Source: an uncultured Oscillospiraceae bacterium
GTDB lineage: Bacteria; Bacillota; Clostridia; Oscillospirales; Oscillospiraceae
Length of the DNA: 15,242 bases
NCBI GenBank assembly: GCA_905234005.1
Contig: CAJOFW010000007.1
Coordinates: 1 to 15,242, forward strand
Direction of reading: 5' to 3'
The notes below the pieces were generated by a model. It made no database searches and was not told where the DNA came from. It saw nothing but the letters and a program-made list of their open reading frames with translations. The position numbers and the translations under genes were made by a program. Of the stretch, positions 1-7,069 are shown piece after piece (position 1 is the first letter of the stretch; each line of letters begins with the position of its first letter).

Positions 1-73
1 TCACCGCGCCCTCGCCGTGCAGCTTCACGACAACGGCGCTGTCGCCGATCGCGACGTCTCTCAGGGTTCTCAT
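1..73 (-). CDS. feoA: FeoA-family protein, 5' part only (runs off window)
   Basis: Only the first 24 codons are visible, beginning MRTLRDVAIGDSAVVVKLHG. The opening 'L-R-D-V-x-x-G-D-x-A-x-V-x-x-L-x-G-E-G' is the usual start of FeoA, a small SH3-like cytoplasmic protein that supports the FeoB ferrous-iron permease. The start ATG is at 73, behind the ribosome binding site AAGGAG about seven bases upstream. It lies 70 bp after another feoA-like gene on the same strand; tandem feoA genes ahead of feoB are common in Firmicutes, so feoB is expected just outside the window. FeoA versus a longer FeoAB fusion cannot be decided from this fragment. Confidence 0.75.
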   Translation of the reverse strand, partial: MRTLRDVAIGDSAVVVKLHGEGAV

Positions 74-143
74 TGCGTGTTCTCCTTCCTGTATGGATCA
101 TATAATGAATGTGGATGTGAATGTGTATGCGGCGGATATGCGG

Positions 144-356
144 TCATATCATGATTCGTCTTGCGAGGTCCTCGTTGATCGCCACACGGGAGTCCTTCAC
201 GCGGACGATCACGCTGCCGTTCAGCGTGCTCACGAGCGTTACGCTGCCGCCGGCGACGAAGCCGAGATCCTCCAAATGACGTTTGACCTCGGCGCTGCCG
301 CCTACCTTGCGGATGATGTTCTCCTCGCCGGGGTCTGCCAGTGTCAGCGGCATCAT
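144..356 (-). CDS. feoA: FeoA-family ferrous iron transport accessory protein
   Basis: A 70-residue protein, close to the normal FeoA size of about 75. It carries the family pattern: an N-terminal 'M-x-L-x-x-A-x-P-G', then 'I-x-x-V-G-G-x-x-E-V-K-R-H-L-E-D-L-G-F-V-A-G' (residues 14-36), and the C-terminal strand pair 'G-S-V-I-V-R-V-K-D-S-R-V-A-I' with 'A-R-R-I' at the end. FeoA is a cytoplasmic SH3-like partner of the GTP-driven FeoB iron permease. The gene starts with two adjacent ATGs (354-356 and 351-353), preceded by an AAAGGAAAGGA ribosome binding site. It is the first gene of the presumed feo operon and is followed by a second feoA. The family call is firm; the exact role of each of the two copies is not. 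Confidence 0.88.
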   Translation of the reverse strand: MMPLTLADPGEENIIRKVGGSAEVKRHLEDLGFVAGGSVTLVSTLNGSVIVRVKDSRVAINEDLARRIMI

Positions 357-406
357 GGGTTCAGCGTCCTTTCCTTTGAGCGTGGGATGAATTGAGTTAA
401 ATACTT

Positions 407-448
407 CTAACGATTGTTAGTTTACTACAACTAACGGCCGGGTGTCAA
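407..448 (-). promoter_or_regulatory. feo promoter with overlapping inverted-repeat operator
   Basis: Read on the minus strand, TTGACA (448-443) and TAAACT (424-419) are separated by 18 bp. A perfect 7-bp inverted repeat, GTTAGTT-tactac-AACTAAC (416-435 on the plus strand), lies over the spacer and -10 box. A further arm, CTAAC at 407-411, pairs with GTTAG at 416-420. The GTTAG/CTAAC arms resemble operators of iron-dependent DtxR/IdeR-type repressors, and the site sits in front of an iron uptake operon. The promoter geometry and repeats are seen; the regulator identity is inferred. The divergent HD-GYP gene begins 180 bp away and could in principle be affected. Confidence 0.65.
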
Positions 449-513
449 CCCTTTCGACAGGTTTTTTACGTCCTCCTTCTCACATTTTTTACACCTTCCT
501 TCGCACAATGGGG

Positions 514-542
514 TTGCATCCGGCGCTTTATCATGTTAGACT
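514..542 (+). promoter_or_regulatory. weak candidate promoter for the HD-GYP gene
   Basis: TTGCAT (514-519) and TAGACT (537-542) are separated by 17 bp in the 5' region of the plus-strand membrane protein gene. Match to sigma70 consensus is partial in both boxes. The roughly 80-base leader that would follow is A-rich and ends in the ribosome binding site AAAAGGGGG (611-619). I looked for the conserved cores of the cyclic-di-GMP riboswitches in this leader and did not find them. Confidence 0.35.
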
Positions 543-627
543 AATACAGTTACAAAAAAATAAGGTTCACGTCTGTAAGATTGCAAGTCCGCAAGCAGGC
601 GATCGAGAAGAAAAGGGGGCCGTCCGC

Positions 628-2739
628 ATGGATAGTCAGAAACGGCGAGAGACACGGCTGTGGTATATCCTTGGAACCTGCGCGGCCGGTGTGCTGCTCA
701 ATTTTTTGGGGAACTGGCTGAACAACGCCCTGGGGCTTCCGTTCTATCTTGACACGATCGGAACGATCCTGGTCGCGCTGGTCGGCGGCTATCTGCCGGC
801 CATCGTCGTGGGATGGGTGACGAACCTCCTGAACGGCTTTTCTGACATCATCAACATCTACTACGGCTCCTTCAACGCGCTCATCGGCGTCATGACGGCG
901 TACCTCGCGGGAAAGGGCTACTGGAAAAACCCGCTGAAGGCGCTGCTGACCGTGCCGCTGCTCGCGGTCGTGGGCGGCGGCCTCGGCTCGGTTCTGACGT
1001 GGTGCCTCTACGGGCTTTCGATCGACCCGGGCACGGGCCTCGCGTTCCGGATTCTGGAAACCGGCATGCCGGCGTTCGTGTCACAGCTCACGGCTGACGT
1101 GCTGCTCGATCTGATCGACAAGCTCATCACCGTCCTCGCCGCGTCGGCGATCATCCATGTCGTACCGGAGAAGTGGCGGGGGAGGTTCCGGCCGGAGGGC
1201 CGGAAGCAGCCGGCGGAGGCCCGGGCGTTTGTCGAGCACGGCGGCGTCATCGCGCACTCTCTGCAGACGCGGGTGCTGCTGGTGCTCAGCGCCTCGATCC
1301 TGGTTCTGGCGGCGGGCACGACCACCGTATTCGGCTTCTTCTACCACAACACGCTCCTCGCGGAGCGCGAGACCCTCTGCTACGGCGCGGCGACGCTCGC
1401 GGCCGAGGCCATCAACCCGGACATGGTGGACGCGTACATCGCCGAGGGCGAGAAGGCGATCGGCTACAGAGAGACGGAGAGGATGCTCACCGCGATCCGG
1501 GACAACACGCCGGACGTCGAATACATCTACGTCTACCGGATCCTGCCCGACGGCTGTCACGTTGTGTTCGACGTCGACACGGGGGAGGTGGAGGGCGCGT
1601 CCCCGGGCGAGATCATCCCGTTCGACGAGTCCTTTGACGAATACCTGCCCGCGCTGCTGGCCGGCGAGACCATCGAGCCGCTCGTCACGGACGACACCTT
1701 CGGCTGGCTCATGACGGTCTACCAGCCGGTGTACGACGCAAACGGCGTATGCCAATGCTACGCGGCGGCGGACATCTCCATGGATCGGCTCCAGATGAAC
1801 GAGGTCGGGTTCCTCGCCCGGGTGGTATCCATCTTCCTCAGCGTGTTCATGGCCAGCGTCGCCATCGCGTTCCGGATGGCGAACAGGCATATCATCCACC
1901 CGATCAACGCCATGACCCTCGCGGCGGAGGATTTCGCCTACGACACCGAGAAGGCCCGTGCCGAGAGTGTTCAGCGCTTCCGGCAGCTCGATATCCAGAC
2001 GGGCGACGAGATCGAGACGCTGTACCACGTCGTCGGCAAGACGATGGACGACACGGTGCGGTACATCGAGGACGTACAGTCGAAGACCGAGACGATCAGC
2101 CGGATGCAGAACGGACTTATCATGGTTCTGGCCGATCTGGTCGAGAGCCGCGACAAGTGCACCGGCGACCACATCCGCAAGACGGCGGCTTACGCCGGAC
2201 TCATCATGCGCCATATGCGCGCTCTCGGCATCTACTCCGACCGGATCACGGACGAGTTCTACGACGACGTGGTGAACTCCGCGCCGCTGCACGACGTGGG
2301 CAAGATCCATGTCTCCGATACGATCCTCAACAAGCCGGGCAAGCTCACGGACGAGGAGTTCGAGATCATGAAGACCCATACGACCGCCGGCGGCGAGGTC
2401 ATCGAGCAGGCCATCGAGACGGTCGGCGACGGCATGAGCGGCTATCTGGAGGAGGCCAGAAACCTCGCGACGTACCACCACGAGCGCTGGGACGGCAAGG
2501 GCTATCCGACCGGCCTCGCCGGGGAGGAGATCCCGCTGTCCGCCCGGATCATGTCGGTGGCGGACGTGTTCGACGCCCTCGTATCCCGCCGCAGCTACAA
2601 GGAGCCGTTCCCGTTCGAGAAGGCGATGGACATCATCCGCGAGGGGGCGGGCACACAGTTCGACCCCGAGGTCGTCCGGGCGTTCGTCGACGCCTCCGAC
2701 GAGGCCAGGGCGATATCCGAGCAGTTCATGGGCAAGTGA
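628..2739 (+). CDS. membrane-bound HD-GYP cyclic-di-GMP phosphodiesterase with S-component-like N-terminus
   Basis: This 703-residue protein has a hydrophobic N-terminus of about five helices (roughly residues 11-178), a further helix at 213-238, an extracytoplasmic sensor-like region (240-395), a helix at 396-415, a HAMP-like linker (416-480) and a C-terminal HD-GYP domain (495-703). The domain is intact: H515, H555-D556 with V-G-K to 559, H584, H617-H618-E619, G625-Y626-P627 and D646. HD-GYP enzymes hydrolyse cyclic-di-GMP to pGpG or GMP. The N-terminus, with 'L-D-T-I-G-T-I-L-V-A-L-V-G-G-Y-L-P-A' and a following 'T-N-L-L-N-G', resembles the substrate-binding subunit of ECF vitamin transporters. 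The middle region, with 'Y-I-Y-V-Y-R-I-L-P-D-G' and 'Y-Q-P-V-Y-D-A-N-G', looks like a Cache-type ligand domain. The chosen start (ATG 628) follows AAAAGGGGG; an in-frame GTG at 442 lies inside the feo promoter and is unlikely. The ligand is unknown. Confidence 0.85.
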   Translation: MDSQKRRETRLWYILGTCAAGVLLNFLGNWLNNALGLPFYLDTIGTILVALVGGYLPAIVVGWVTNLLNGFSDIINIYYGSFNALIGVMTAYLAGKGYWKNPLKALLTVPLLAVVGGGLGSVLTWCLYGLSIDPGTGLAFRILETGMPAFVSQLTADVLLDLIDKLITVLAASAIIHVVPEKWRGRFRPEGRKQPAEARAFVEHGGVIAHSLQTRVLLVLSASILVLAAGTTTVFGFFYHNTLLAERETLCYGAATLAAEAINPDMVDAYIAEGEKAIGYRETERMLTAIRDNTPDVEYIYVYRILPDGCHVVFDVDTGEVEGASPGEIIPFDESFDEYLPALLAGETIEPLVTDDTFGWLMTVYQPVYDANGVCQCYAAADISMDRLQMNEVGFLARVVSIFLSVFMASVAIAFRMANRHIIHPINAMTLAAEDFAYDTEKARAESVQRFRQLDIQTGDEIETLYHVVGKTMDDTVRYIEDVQSKTETISRMQNGLIMVLADLVESRDKCTGDHIRKTAAYAGLIMRHMRALGIYSDRITDEFYDDVVNSAPLHDVGKIHVSDTILNKPGKLTDEEFEIMKTHTTAGGEVIEQAIETVGDGMSGYLEEARNLATYHHERWDGKGYPTGLAGEEIPLSARIMSVADVFDALVSRRSYKEPFPFEKAMDIIREGAGTQFDPEVVRAFVDASDEARAISEQFMGK

Positions 2740-2800
2740 CCGAAACCGGCGCGGGCGGGACCGCACCGGTACGCGGACAAAACAACAGCATGATAACGAA

Positions 2801-2838
2801 CACGGCGAACCGGTTTTATCCGGTTCGCCGTGCGGTTT
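2801..2838 (+). terminator. strong hairpin terminator after the HD-GYP gene
   Basis: A perfect 13-bp inverted repeat (CACGGCGAACCGG at 2801-2813, CCGGTTCGCCGTG at 2820-2832) encloses the six-base loop TTTTAT and is followed by CGGTTTTA. It lies 61 bp after the HD-GYP stop. The convergent histidine operon ends at 2907, so the stem may stop transcripts from both sides, although the minus-strand side lacks an immediate T run. Confidence 0.75.
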
Positions 2839-2841
2839 TAT

Positions 2842-2913
2842 GGCATGGGTTCACGCTCTCATATCGGCATGGGCTTTCGCTCTCAAATCGGCATGGGTTC
2901 ACGCCGTCAAATC
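2842..2913. repeat. three tandem 24-bp direct repeats
   Basis: Three adjacent 24-bp units begin GGCATGGGTTCACGC (2842), GGCATGGGCTTTCGC (2866) and GGCATGGGTTCACGC (2890), and end CTCATATC, TCTCAAATC and GTCAAATC. The third unit overlaps the stop codon and last codons of the histidinol-phosphatase gene on the minus strand. The units differ at a few positions, so they are not a recent perfect duplication. The function is unknown; the location between convergent genes argues against a promoter role. Confidence 0.8.
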
Positions 2914-3719
2914 GGCTCCGGGACGAAGCTCCTGCCGTCGAATGTCCACTTTTCCCGGAAGCCGAGGCTCTCGAGCCGCGCCACCGTGTCGTCAAACGCC
3001 CATGTGAGCCTGTCCGCGCTGTGCGCGTCGGAGCTTATGAGCACGCGGGCATGGCGCGCCCGCAGCTCACGGAGGAAAAACGGGGCCGGGTAGGGCACGG
3101 TGCGATAGCCCTTGCCCATCGCGCCGGTGTTCACCTCGAAGATCTTGTCGGCGCGGCAGAGCGATTCCAGCGCGGCCATGGCGCTGTCCCGGTACGCCGG
3201 CGCGTCAGGGTCGAACAGGCCGTCCGTCTCGTCGAACTTGGAGAGCAGATCGAAGTGCCCGACGATGTCGACCGCCGGGTTTCGGGCCAGCGCGTCATAC
3301 TGCGCGAAGTAGGCGACGGCCATCGCGTCCCGGTCGCCGCCGAAGCGTTCGGCCAGGATCGAACGCGTCTCCTCCGCCGTGTAGTCGATGGAGGGGTACG
3401 CGCCGTCCATCGCGATGTGGTGCAGCGAGCCGATCACGTAGTCGAAGCCGTCGGTGCTCTGGGGGGATATGCCGTCCCACTCGATGCCGTTATAGACCGC
3501 AAGCCTCCCGGACAGGGAGGCTTTTGTGCTCTCGATCGCGGCGAGGTAATCGCCGAGGCGGTCGAACGTCAGACACCAGTCGTTGTCATACGGCAGCACG
3601 CTGTGACACGAAAAGCCGAGAGAGGTCAGCCCCGCGCCGGCGGCGGCCAGCGCCATGGCCGCCGGCGTGTCCCGGCCGTCGTCGAACGTCGTGTGCGTGT
3701 GCAGGTTCTGGCGGATCAT
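2907..3719 (-). CDS. hisJ: histidinol-phosphatase, PHP family
   Basis: The 270-residue product has the PHP metal-binding set: H7-T-H9-T, H39, E80, H100-H101, H155 and D231-A-H233. It starts 'M-I-R-Q-N-L-H-T-H-T-T-F-D-D-G', typical of HisJ/HisK histidinol-phosphatases (about 265-280 residues). It hydrolyses L-histidinol phosphate to L-histidinol, the eighth step of histidine synthesis. Its ATG (3719) overlaps the hisIE stop by four bases (ATGA), with AGGAAAAG upstream, so it is the last gene of the his operon. Its place makes sense because the HisB here lacks a phosphatase domain. A larger open frame overlaps this gene and extends to 4223, but its extra N-terminal part is a shadow of hisIE. 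The family is firm; specificity follows from the operon context. Confidence 0.92.
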   Translation of the reverse strand: MIRQNLHTHTTFDDGRDTPAAMALAAAGAGLTSLGFSCHSVLPYDNDWCLTFDRLGDYLAAIESTKASLSGRLAVYNGIEWDGISPQSTDGFDYVIGSLHHIAMDGAYPSIDYTAEETRSILAERFGGDRDAMAVAYFAQYDALARNPAVDIVGHFDLLSKFDETDGLFDPDAPAYRDSAMAALESLCRADKIFEVNTGAMGKGYRTVPYPAPFFLRELRARHARVLISSDAHSADRLTWAFDDTVARLESLGFREKWTFDGRSFVPEPI

Positions 3720-4363
3720 TTCATCTTTTCCTGCTTGACCTTGTGGTCGATGACGTGGCGGGAGGCAAGCTCCGCCTTCAGCTCGTCGAGGCCGATGCCC
3801 ATCTCCACCATGAGCACCATGGCGTGATAGGCGAGGTCGCCCAGCTCGTAGATCGTGTTGGCGCGGTCGTTGTCCTTCGCGGAGATGATGACCTCCGTGC
3901 ACTCCTCGCCGACCTTCTTGAGGATCTTGTCGAGGCCCTTCTCGAAGAGGTAGGAGGTATACGACCCGGCGGGCGGGTTCTCCTTCCGCCCCCGGAGCAG
4001 CGCCATCAGGGATTCGTACTGGAACGCCGGGGCGGTCTCGCCCTCGTATATGACCTCGTTGAAGCACGAGTCCGTGCCGAGGTGGCAGGCGGGGCCGTCC
4101 TTCACGACCTCCACGACGAGGGCGTCGCGGTCGCAGTCGGCGGTGATGGATACGATGTGCTGATAATTGCCGCTTGTCTCGCCCTTGAGCCACAGCTCCT
4201 GCCGCGAACGGCTCCAGAAGCACGTCAGACCGCGTTCCATCGAAATGGCAAGGCTCTCCCGGTTCATGTACGCGACGGTCAGAACCTTTTTGGTGTCGGA
4301 ATCCACGACGACGGCGGGGATCAGCCCCCGGTCGTCGAATCGCAGGGTGTCGATATCGAACAT
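3716..4363 (-). CDS. hisI: bifunctional phosphoribosyl-AMP cyclohydrolase / phosphoribosyl-ATP pyrophosphatase
   Basis: HisIE fusion of 215 residues, the usual length. The HisI half (about 1-110) has 'F-W-S-R-S-R-Q-E-L-W-x-K-G-E-T-S-G-N' (49-66), the metal-binding C77-D78-R-D80 and 'G-P-A-C93-H-x-G-T-D-S-C100-F'. The HisE half (about 118-205) has 'S-Y-T-S-Y-L-F-E-K-G-x-D-K-I-L-K-K-V-G-E-E' (134-154), E157 and the D-x-A-N-T-I-Y-E-L-G-D-L stretch to 177. It performs steps 2 and 3: removal of pyrophosphate from phosphoribosyl-ATP, then opening of the purine ring. It follows hisF by 24 bp and overlaps the phosphatase gene by four. It is translated from TAAGGAG eight or so bases ahead of ATG 4363. 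Confidence 0.96.
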   Translation of the reverse strand: MFDIDTLRFDDRGLIPAVVVDSDTKKVLTVAYMNRESLAISMERGLTCFWSRSRQELWLKGETSGNYQHIVSITADCDRDALVVEVVKDGPACHLGTDSCFNEVIYEGETAPAFQYESLMALLRGRKENPPAGSYTSYLFEKGLDKILKKVGEECTEVIISAKDNDRANTIYELGDLAYHAMVLMVEMGIGLDELKAELASRHVIDHKVKQEKMK

Positions 4364-4368
4364 GGGTA

Positions 4369-4398
4369 TTATCTCCTTATGAGCGTGTTATCTCCTTA
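4369..4398 (-). repeat. duplicated ribosome-binding-site sequence between hisF and hisIE
   Basis: The 11-mer TAAGGAGATAA (minus strand) occurs twice, at 4379-4369 and 4398-4388, 19 bp apart. The downstream copy is the hisIE ribosome binding site. The upstream copy spans the last codons and TAA stop of hisF. It looks like a small local duplication and accounts for most of the only gap above six bases inside the operon. Confidence 0.8.
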
Positions 4399-5146
4399 CG
4401 AGGATGTCATTCTCCGCGAGGGTGTTTTTGAGGCTGTCGATCGTGACCTCGCCGAAGTGGAAGATCGACGCGGCGAGCCCGGCGTCGACGCCGGGGAGCG
4501 TTTTGAACAGCGTGACGAAGTCGTCGATACAGCCGGCCCCGCCGGACGCGATGACCGGAATGTCCGCGATCTCGCACACGGCCCCGAGCATTTCGAGGTC
4601 GAAGCCGCCCTTCACGCCGTCCGTGTCGATGGAGTTCAGCACAAGCTCGCCCGCGCCCAGCTCCACGCCGCGGCGTATCCAATCGAGGGCGTCGAGTCCG
4701 GTGTCCTCGCGGCCGCCCCTGGCGAATACGCGGTATTGCCCGTCTACACGCTTCGCGTCCACGGACAGCACGACGCACTGGCTCCCGTAGCGGCGGGCGG
4801 CGTCGCGGATGAGCGAGGGATTTTTGATCGCGCCGGAGTTCACGCTGACCTTGTCCGCGCCGCACTTGAGCACGCGGTCGAAGTCGTCGACCGTGTTGAT
4901 GCCGCCGCCGACGGTCAGCGGGATGAAGATCGTCGACGCGGCCTCGCGGAGGATGTCGGTGAACAGCGCCCTGCCCTCGGCGGAGGCGGTGATGTCGTAG
5001 AAGACCAGCTCGTCCGCGCCGCATTGGGAGTAGTACGACGCGAGCCTGACCGGGCTGGATACGTCCGCAAGCCCGAGGAAGTTCACGCCCTTGACGACGC
5101 GGCCGTCGCGCACGTCGAGACACGGTATGATTCGTTTTGTGATCAT
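4388..5146 (-). CDS. hisF: imidazole glycerol phosphate synthase, cyclase subunit
   Basis: 252 residues, the standard HisF length, starting 'M-I-T-K-R-I-I-P-C-L-D-V-R-D-G-R-V-V-K-G'. The two catalytic aspartates of the (beta/alpha)8 barrel are present: D11 in P-C-L-D and D130 in L-S-V-D-A-K. The phosphate-binding loops G80-G-G-I-N and A-S-G-G-A-G (200-205) are intact. HisF closes the imidazole ring with ammonia channelled from HisH, yielding imidazole glycerol phosphate and AICAR. The start overlaps the hisA stop by four bases, with GAGGTGG as ribosome binding site. Confidence 0.97.
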   Translation of the reverse strand: MITKRIIPCLDVRDGRVVKGVNFLGLADVSSPVRLASYYSQCGADELVFYDITASAEGRALFTDILREAASTIFIPLTVGGGINTVDDFDRVLKCGADKVSVNSGAIKNPSLIRDAARRYGSQCVVLSVDAKRVDGQYRVFARGGREDTGLDALDWIRRGVELGAGELVLNSIDTDGVKGGFDLEMLGAVCEIADIPVIASGGAGCIDDFVTLFKTLPGVDAGLAASIFHFGEVTIDSLKNTLAENDILVRR

Positions 5147-5859
5147 CCCGCCACCTCTATCGCCTCGCGCAGGTCGATCGCGCCGATGTAGTACGCCTTG
5201 CCGACGATGGCCCCGTGCAGGCCCATATCACGCAGGGCGCGGATGTCGTCGAGGCTCGATACGCCGCCGGAGGCGACGATATCCAGCGCCGGGAACCGGG
5301 CGGCGAGGTCGCTGTACAGCGCGCGGTTTGCGCCGTTCATCGCGCCGTCCCGGGAGATGTCCGTGCAGATGACGGCGTTTACACCGGCGGTGAGCAGCCG
5401 CTCACAGAAATCGAAGCAGGTGACCGCGCTCGTCTCGAGCCAGCCCTTGATGGCAATGTAACCGTCCCGGCAGTCGACGCCGGCGGCGATGCGGCCGGGG
5501 TACTTTTCCGCCATGCCGCAGAAGAAGTCCCAGTCCGTGATCGCGGCGGTGCCGAGAATGACGCGCCACACGCCGGCGTCCAGATAGCGGCGGATGGCGT
5601 CCTCGGTGCGGATGCCGCCGCCGATCTCCACGCGCAGGGCGGTGTTCTGCGCGACGGACGCGACGGTGTCGAAGTTCGGCGTCGTGCCGTCCTTCGCGCC
5701 GGCGAGGTCGACCATGTGCACGCACCCGGCGCCTGCGGCCGCGAAATCACGGGCGACGGACAGCGGGTCGTCGCTGTACACGGTCATCTCACGGTAATCG
5801 CCCCTGTAGAGCCGGACGGCCTTGCCGTCGTACAGGTCAATGGCGGGGTATATGGTCAT
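5143..5859 (-). CDS. hisA: phosphoribosylformimino-AICAR ribotide isomerase
   Basis: 238 residues, full length for HisA, beginning 'M-T-I-Y-P-A-I-D-L-Y-D-G-K-A-V-R-L-Y-R-G-D'. D8 and D129 (G-V-D-C-R-D-G) match the catalytic aspartates, and 'C-T-D-I-S-R-D-G-A-M-N-G' (165-176) and 'A-S-G-G-V-S' (196-201) are the phosphate-binding segments. It isomerises ProFAR to PRFAR by an Amadori rearrangement (step 4). It lies six bases after hisH, with GAGGTGA overlapping the hisH stop as ribosome binding site, and overlaps hisF by four bases. The bifunctional PriA form is possible in organisms lacking trpF but there is no sign of that here. Confidence 0.97.
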   Translation of the reverse strand: MTIYPAIDLYDGKAVRLYRGDYREMTVYSDDPLSVARDFAAAGAGCVHMVDLAGAKDGTTPNFDTVASVAQNTALRVEIGGGIRTEDAIRRYLDAGVWRVILGTAAITDWDFFCGMAEKYPGRIAAGVDCRDGYIAIKGWLETSAVTCFDFCERLLTAGVNAVICTDISRDGAMNGANRALYSDLAARFPALDIVASGGVSSLDDIRALRDMGLHGAIVGKAYYIGAIDLREAIEVAG

Positions 5860-5865
5860 GCGCCG

Positions 5866-6480
5866 TCACCTCATTTCACAGAATGCCCGGAGGATGTTCA
5901 GCCCCACGGGGCCGCTTTTCTCCGGGTGGAACTGGCAGCCGAGGACGTTGTCGCGTCCGACCGCCGCCGTCAGCATCGCGCCGTATTCGGTCTCGGCGAG
6001 GACGGCGTCGCCGCAGTTCGCGCCGTAGAAGCTGTGGACGAAATACACGCAGTCGCCGGGGCGGATGTACTTCCACAGCGGGTGGCCGGGCTTTGTCAGC
6101 AGCAGGGCGTTCCAGCCGATGTGCGGCACCTTGAGCCCGGGGCCGATGACCGGGGTCATGTCCACGACCTCGCCCGGGATCAGCGAAAGCCCCTCGTGAC
6201 AGCCGAATTCATAGCTCCGGTCAAAGAGAAGCTGCATCCCGAGGCAGATGCCCAGGATGTACTTGCCCGCCCGGGCCTGTTCGCGGACGAGCCCGTCGAG
6301 TCCCGCCTCGCGCAGCTTCCGCGCCGCGTCCTCGAACGCGCCGACGCCGGGCAGGATGACCCGGTCGGCGGAGCGGATGACGGCGGGGTCGCCGGTCACG
6401 ACGGCCTCCGCGCCGATCATGCCGAAGGAGCTTTGGAGGGAGAAGAGGTTGCCCACGCCGTAGTCGATGATCGCGATCAT
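5866..6480 (-). CDS. hisH: imidazole glycerol phosphate synthase, glutamine amidotransferase subunit
   Basis: 204 residues, a normal HisH, starting 'M-I-A-I-I-D-Y-G-V-G-N-L'. The class I glutaminase triad is visible: C79 in L-G-I-C-L-G-M-Q, H185 and E187 in Q-F-H-P-E-K-S-G. The oxyanion-region motif L-P-G-V-G-A-F (43-49) is also present. HisH releases ammonia from glutamine for HisF. The gene starts one base after the hisB stop; its ribosome binding site AAGGGAG lies in the last codons of hisB, so translation of the two is probably coupled. Confidence 0.97.
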   Translation of the reverse strand: MIAIIDYGVGNLFSLQSSFGMIGAEAVVTGDPAVIRSADRVILPGVGAFEDAARKLREAGLDGLVREQARAGKYILGICLGMQLLFDRSYEFGCHEGLSLIPGEVVDMTPVIGPGLKVPHIGWNALLLTKPGHPLWKYIRPGDCVYFVHSFYGANCGDAVLAETEYGAMLTAAVGRDNVLGCQFHPEKSGPVGLNILRAFCEMR

Positions 6481-6481
6481 A

Positions 6482-7069
6482 TTATATCACTCCCTTGGTC
6501 GAGGGGATCTCCCCGGCGGCGGCGTCGTCGACGGCGACGGCCTTTCGCATGGCGCGGCCGAAGCCCTTGAACGCGGCCTCGAGGATGTGGTGGGTGTTCG
6601 TCCCGTCGAGCTGCCGCAGATGGAGCGTGACGGCGGCGGCGCGGCAGAACGCCATGAAAAATTCCTCCGCAAGCTCGGTGTCGAACGTGCCGACCTTCTG
6701 CGCCGGCGGGGTGAGACCGTAGCGCAGCGTGCACCGGCCCGATATGTCCACGGCGCAGAGAACGAGCGCCTCGTCCATGGGCAGAAGCTCGCTGCCGTAG
6801 CGGGTGATGCCGCGTTTGTCGCCGAGGGCGTCGCGGAAGGCGTCGCCGAGGGCGATGCCGACGTCCTCCGTGCTGTGGTGGTCGTCGACATATGTATCGC
6901 CCCGGCAGGTCACGGTGAGATCAAAGCGCCCGTGGCGGGCAAACAGCGTGAGCATGTGGTCGAGAAAGCCGACGCCGGTGTCGACGCTGCTCCGGCCCGT
7001 GCCGTCGAGGTTCAGCGTCAGGGTTATGTCGGTCTCGGCGGTCTTGCGTGTGATCGTGGACTGTCTCAT
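6482..7069 (-). CDS. hisB: imidazoleglycerol-phosphate dehydratase (monofunctional)
   Basis: 195 residues, the size of a dehydratase-only HisB. It starts 'M-R-Q-S-T-I-T-R-K-T-A-E-T-D-I' and keeps the duplicated manganese-binding motifs: F-L-D-H38-M-L with D-D-H64-H65-S-T-E68-D, and the second set with H160-H161-x-x-E164. The terminal signature P-S-T-K-G is at 189-193. It converts imidazole glycerol phosphate to imidazole acetol phosphate (step 6). The N-terminal phosphatase domain found in enterobacterial HisB is absent, which fits the separate PHP phosphatase downstream. ATG 7069 overlaps the hisC stop by four bases and follows AGGAGG. A longer open frame to 7471 is a hisC shadow. Confidence 0.97.
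   Translation of the reverse strand: MRQSTITRKTAETDITLTLNLDGTGRSSVDTGVGFLDHMLTLFARHGRFDLTVTCRGDTYVDDHHSTEDVGIALGDAFRDALGDKRGITRYGSELLPMDEALVLCAVDISGRCTLRYGLTPPAQKVGTFDTELAEEFFMAFCRAAAVTLHLRQLDGTNTHHILEAAFKGFGRAMRKAVAVDDAAAGEIPSTKGVI

Noticed and set aside
93..395. 100-residue plus-strand open frame
   Set aside because: It is antisense to feoA, has no recognisable family features, and the opposite strand encodes a clear FeoA.
543..627. cyclic-di-GMP riboswitch ahead of the HD-GYP gene
   Set aside because: The conserved cores of neither riboswitch class could be found in the leader.
1081..2766. 561-residue minus-strand frame opposite the HD-GYP gene
   Set aside because: Composition is the mirror of a GC-rich gene (many R, V, D, H), with no domains; the plus strand has complete HD-GYP motifs.
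1749..3827. 692-residue plus-strand frame across the HD-GYP gene, terminator and phosphatase gene
   Set aside because: It runs through a strong terminator and antisense to a PHP phosphatase; the sequence is arginine- and glycine-rich shadow coding.
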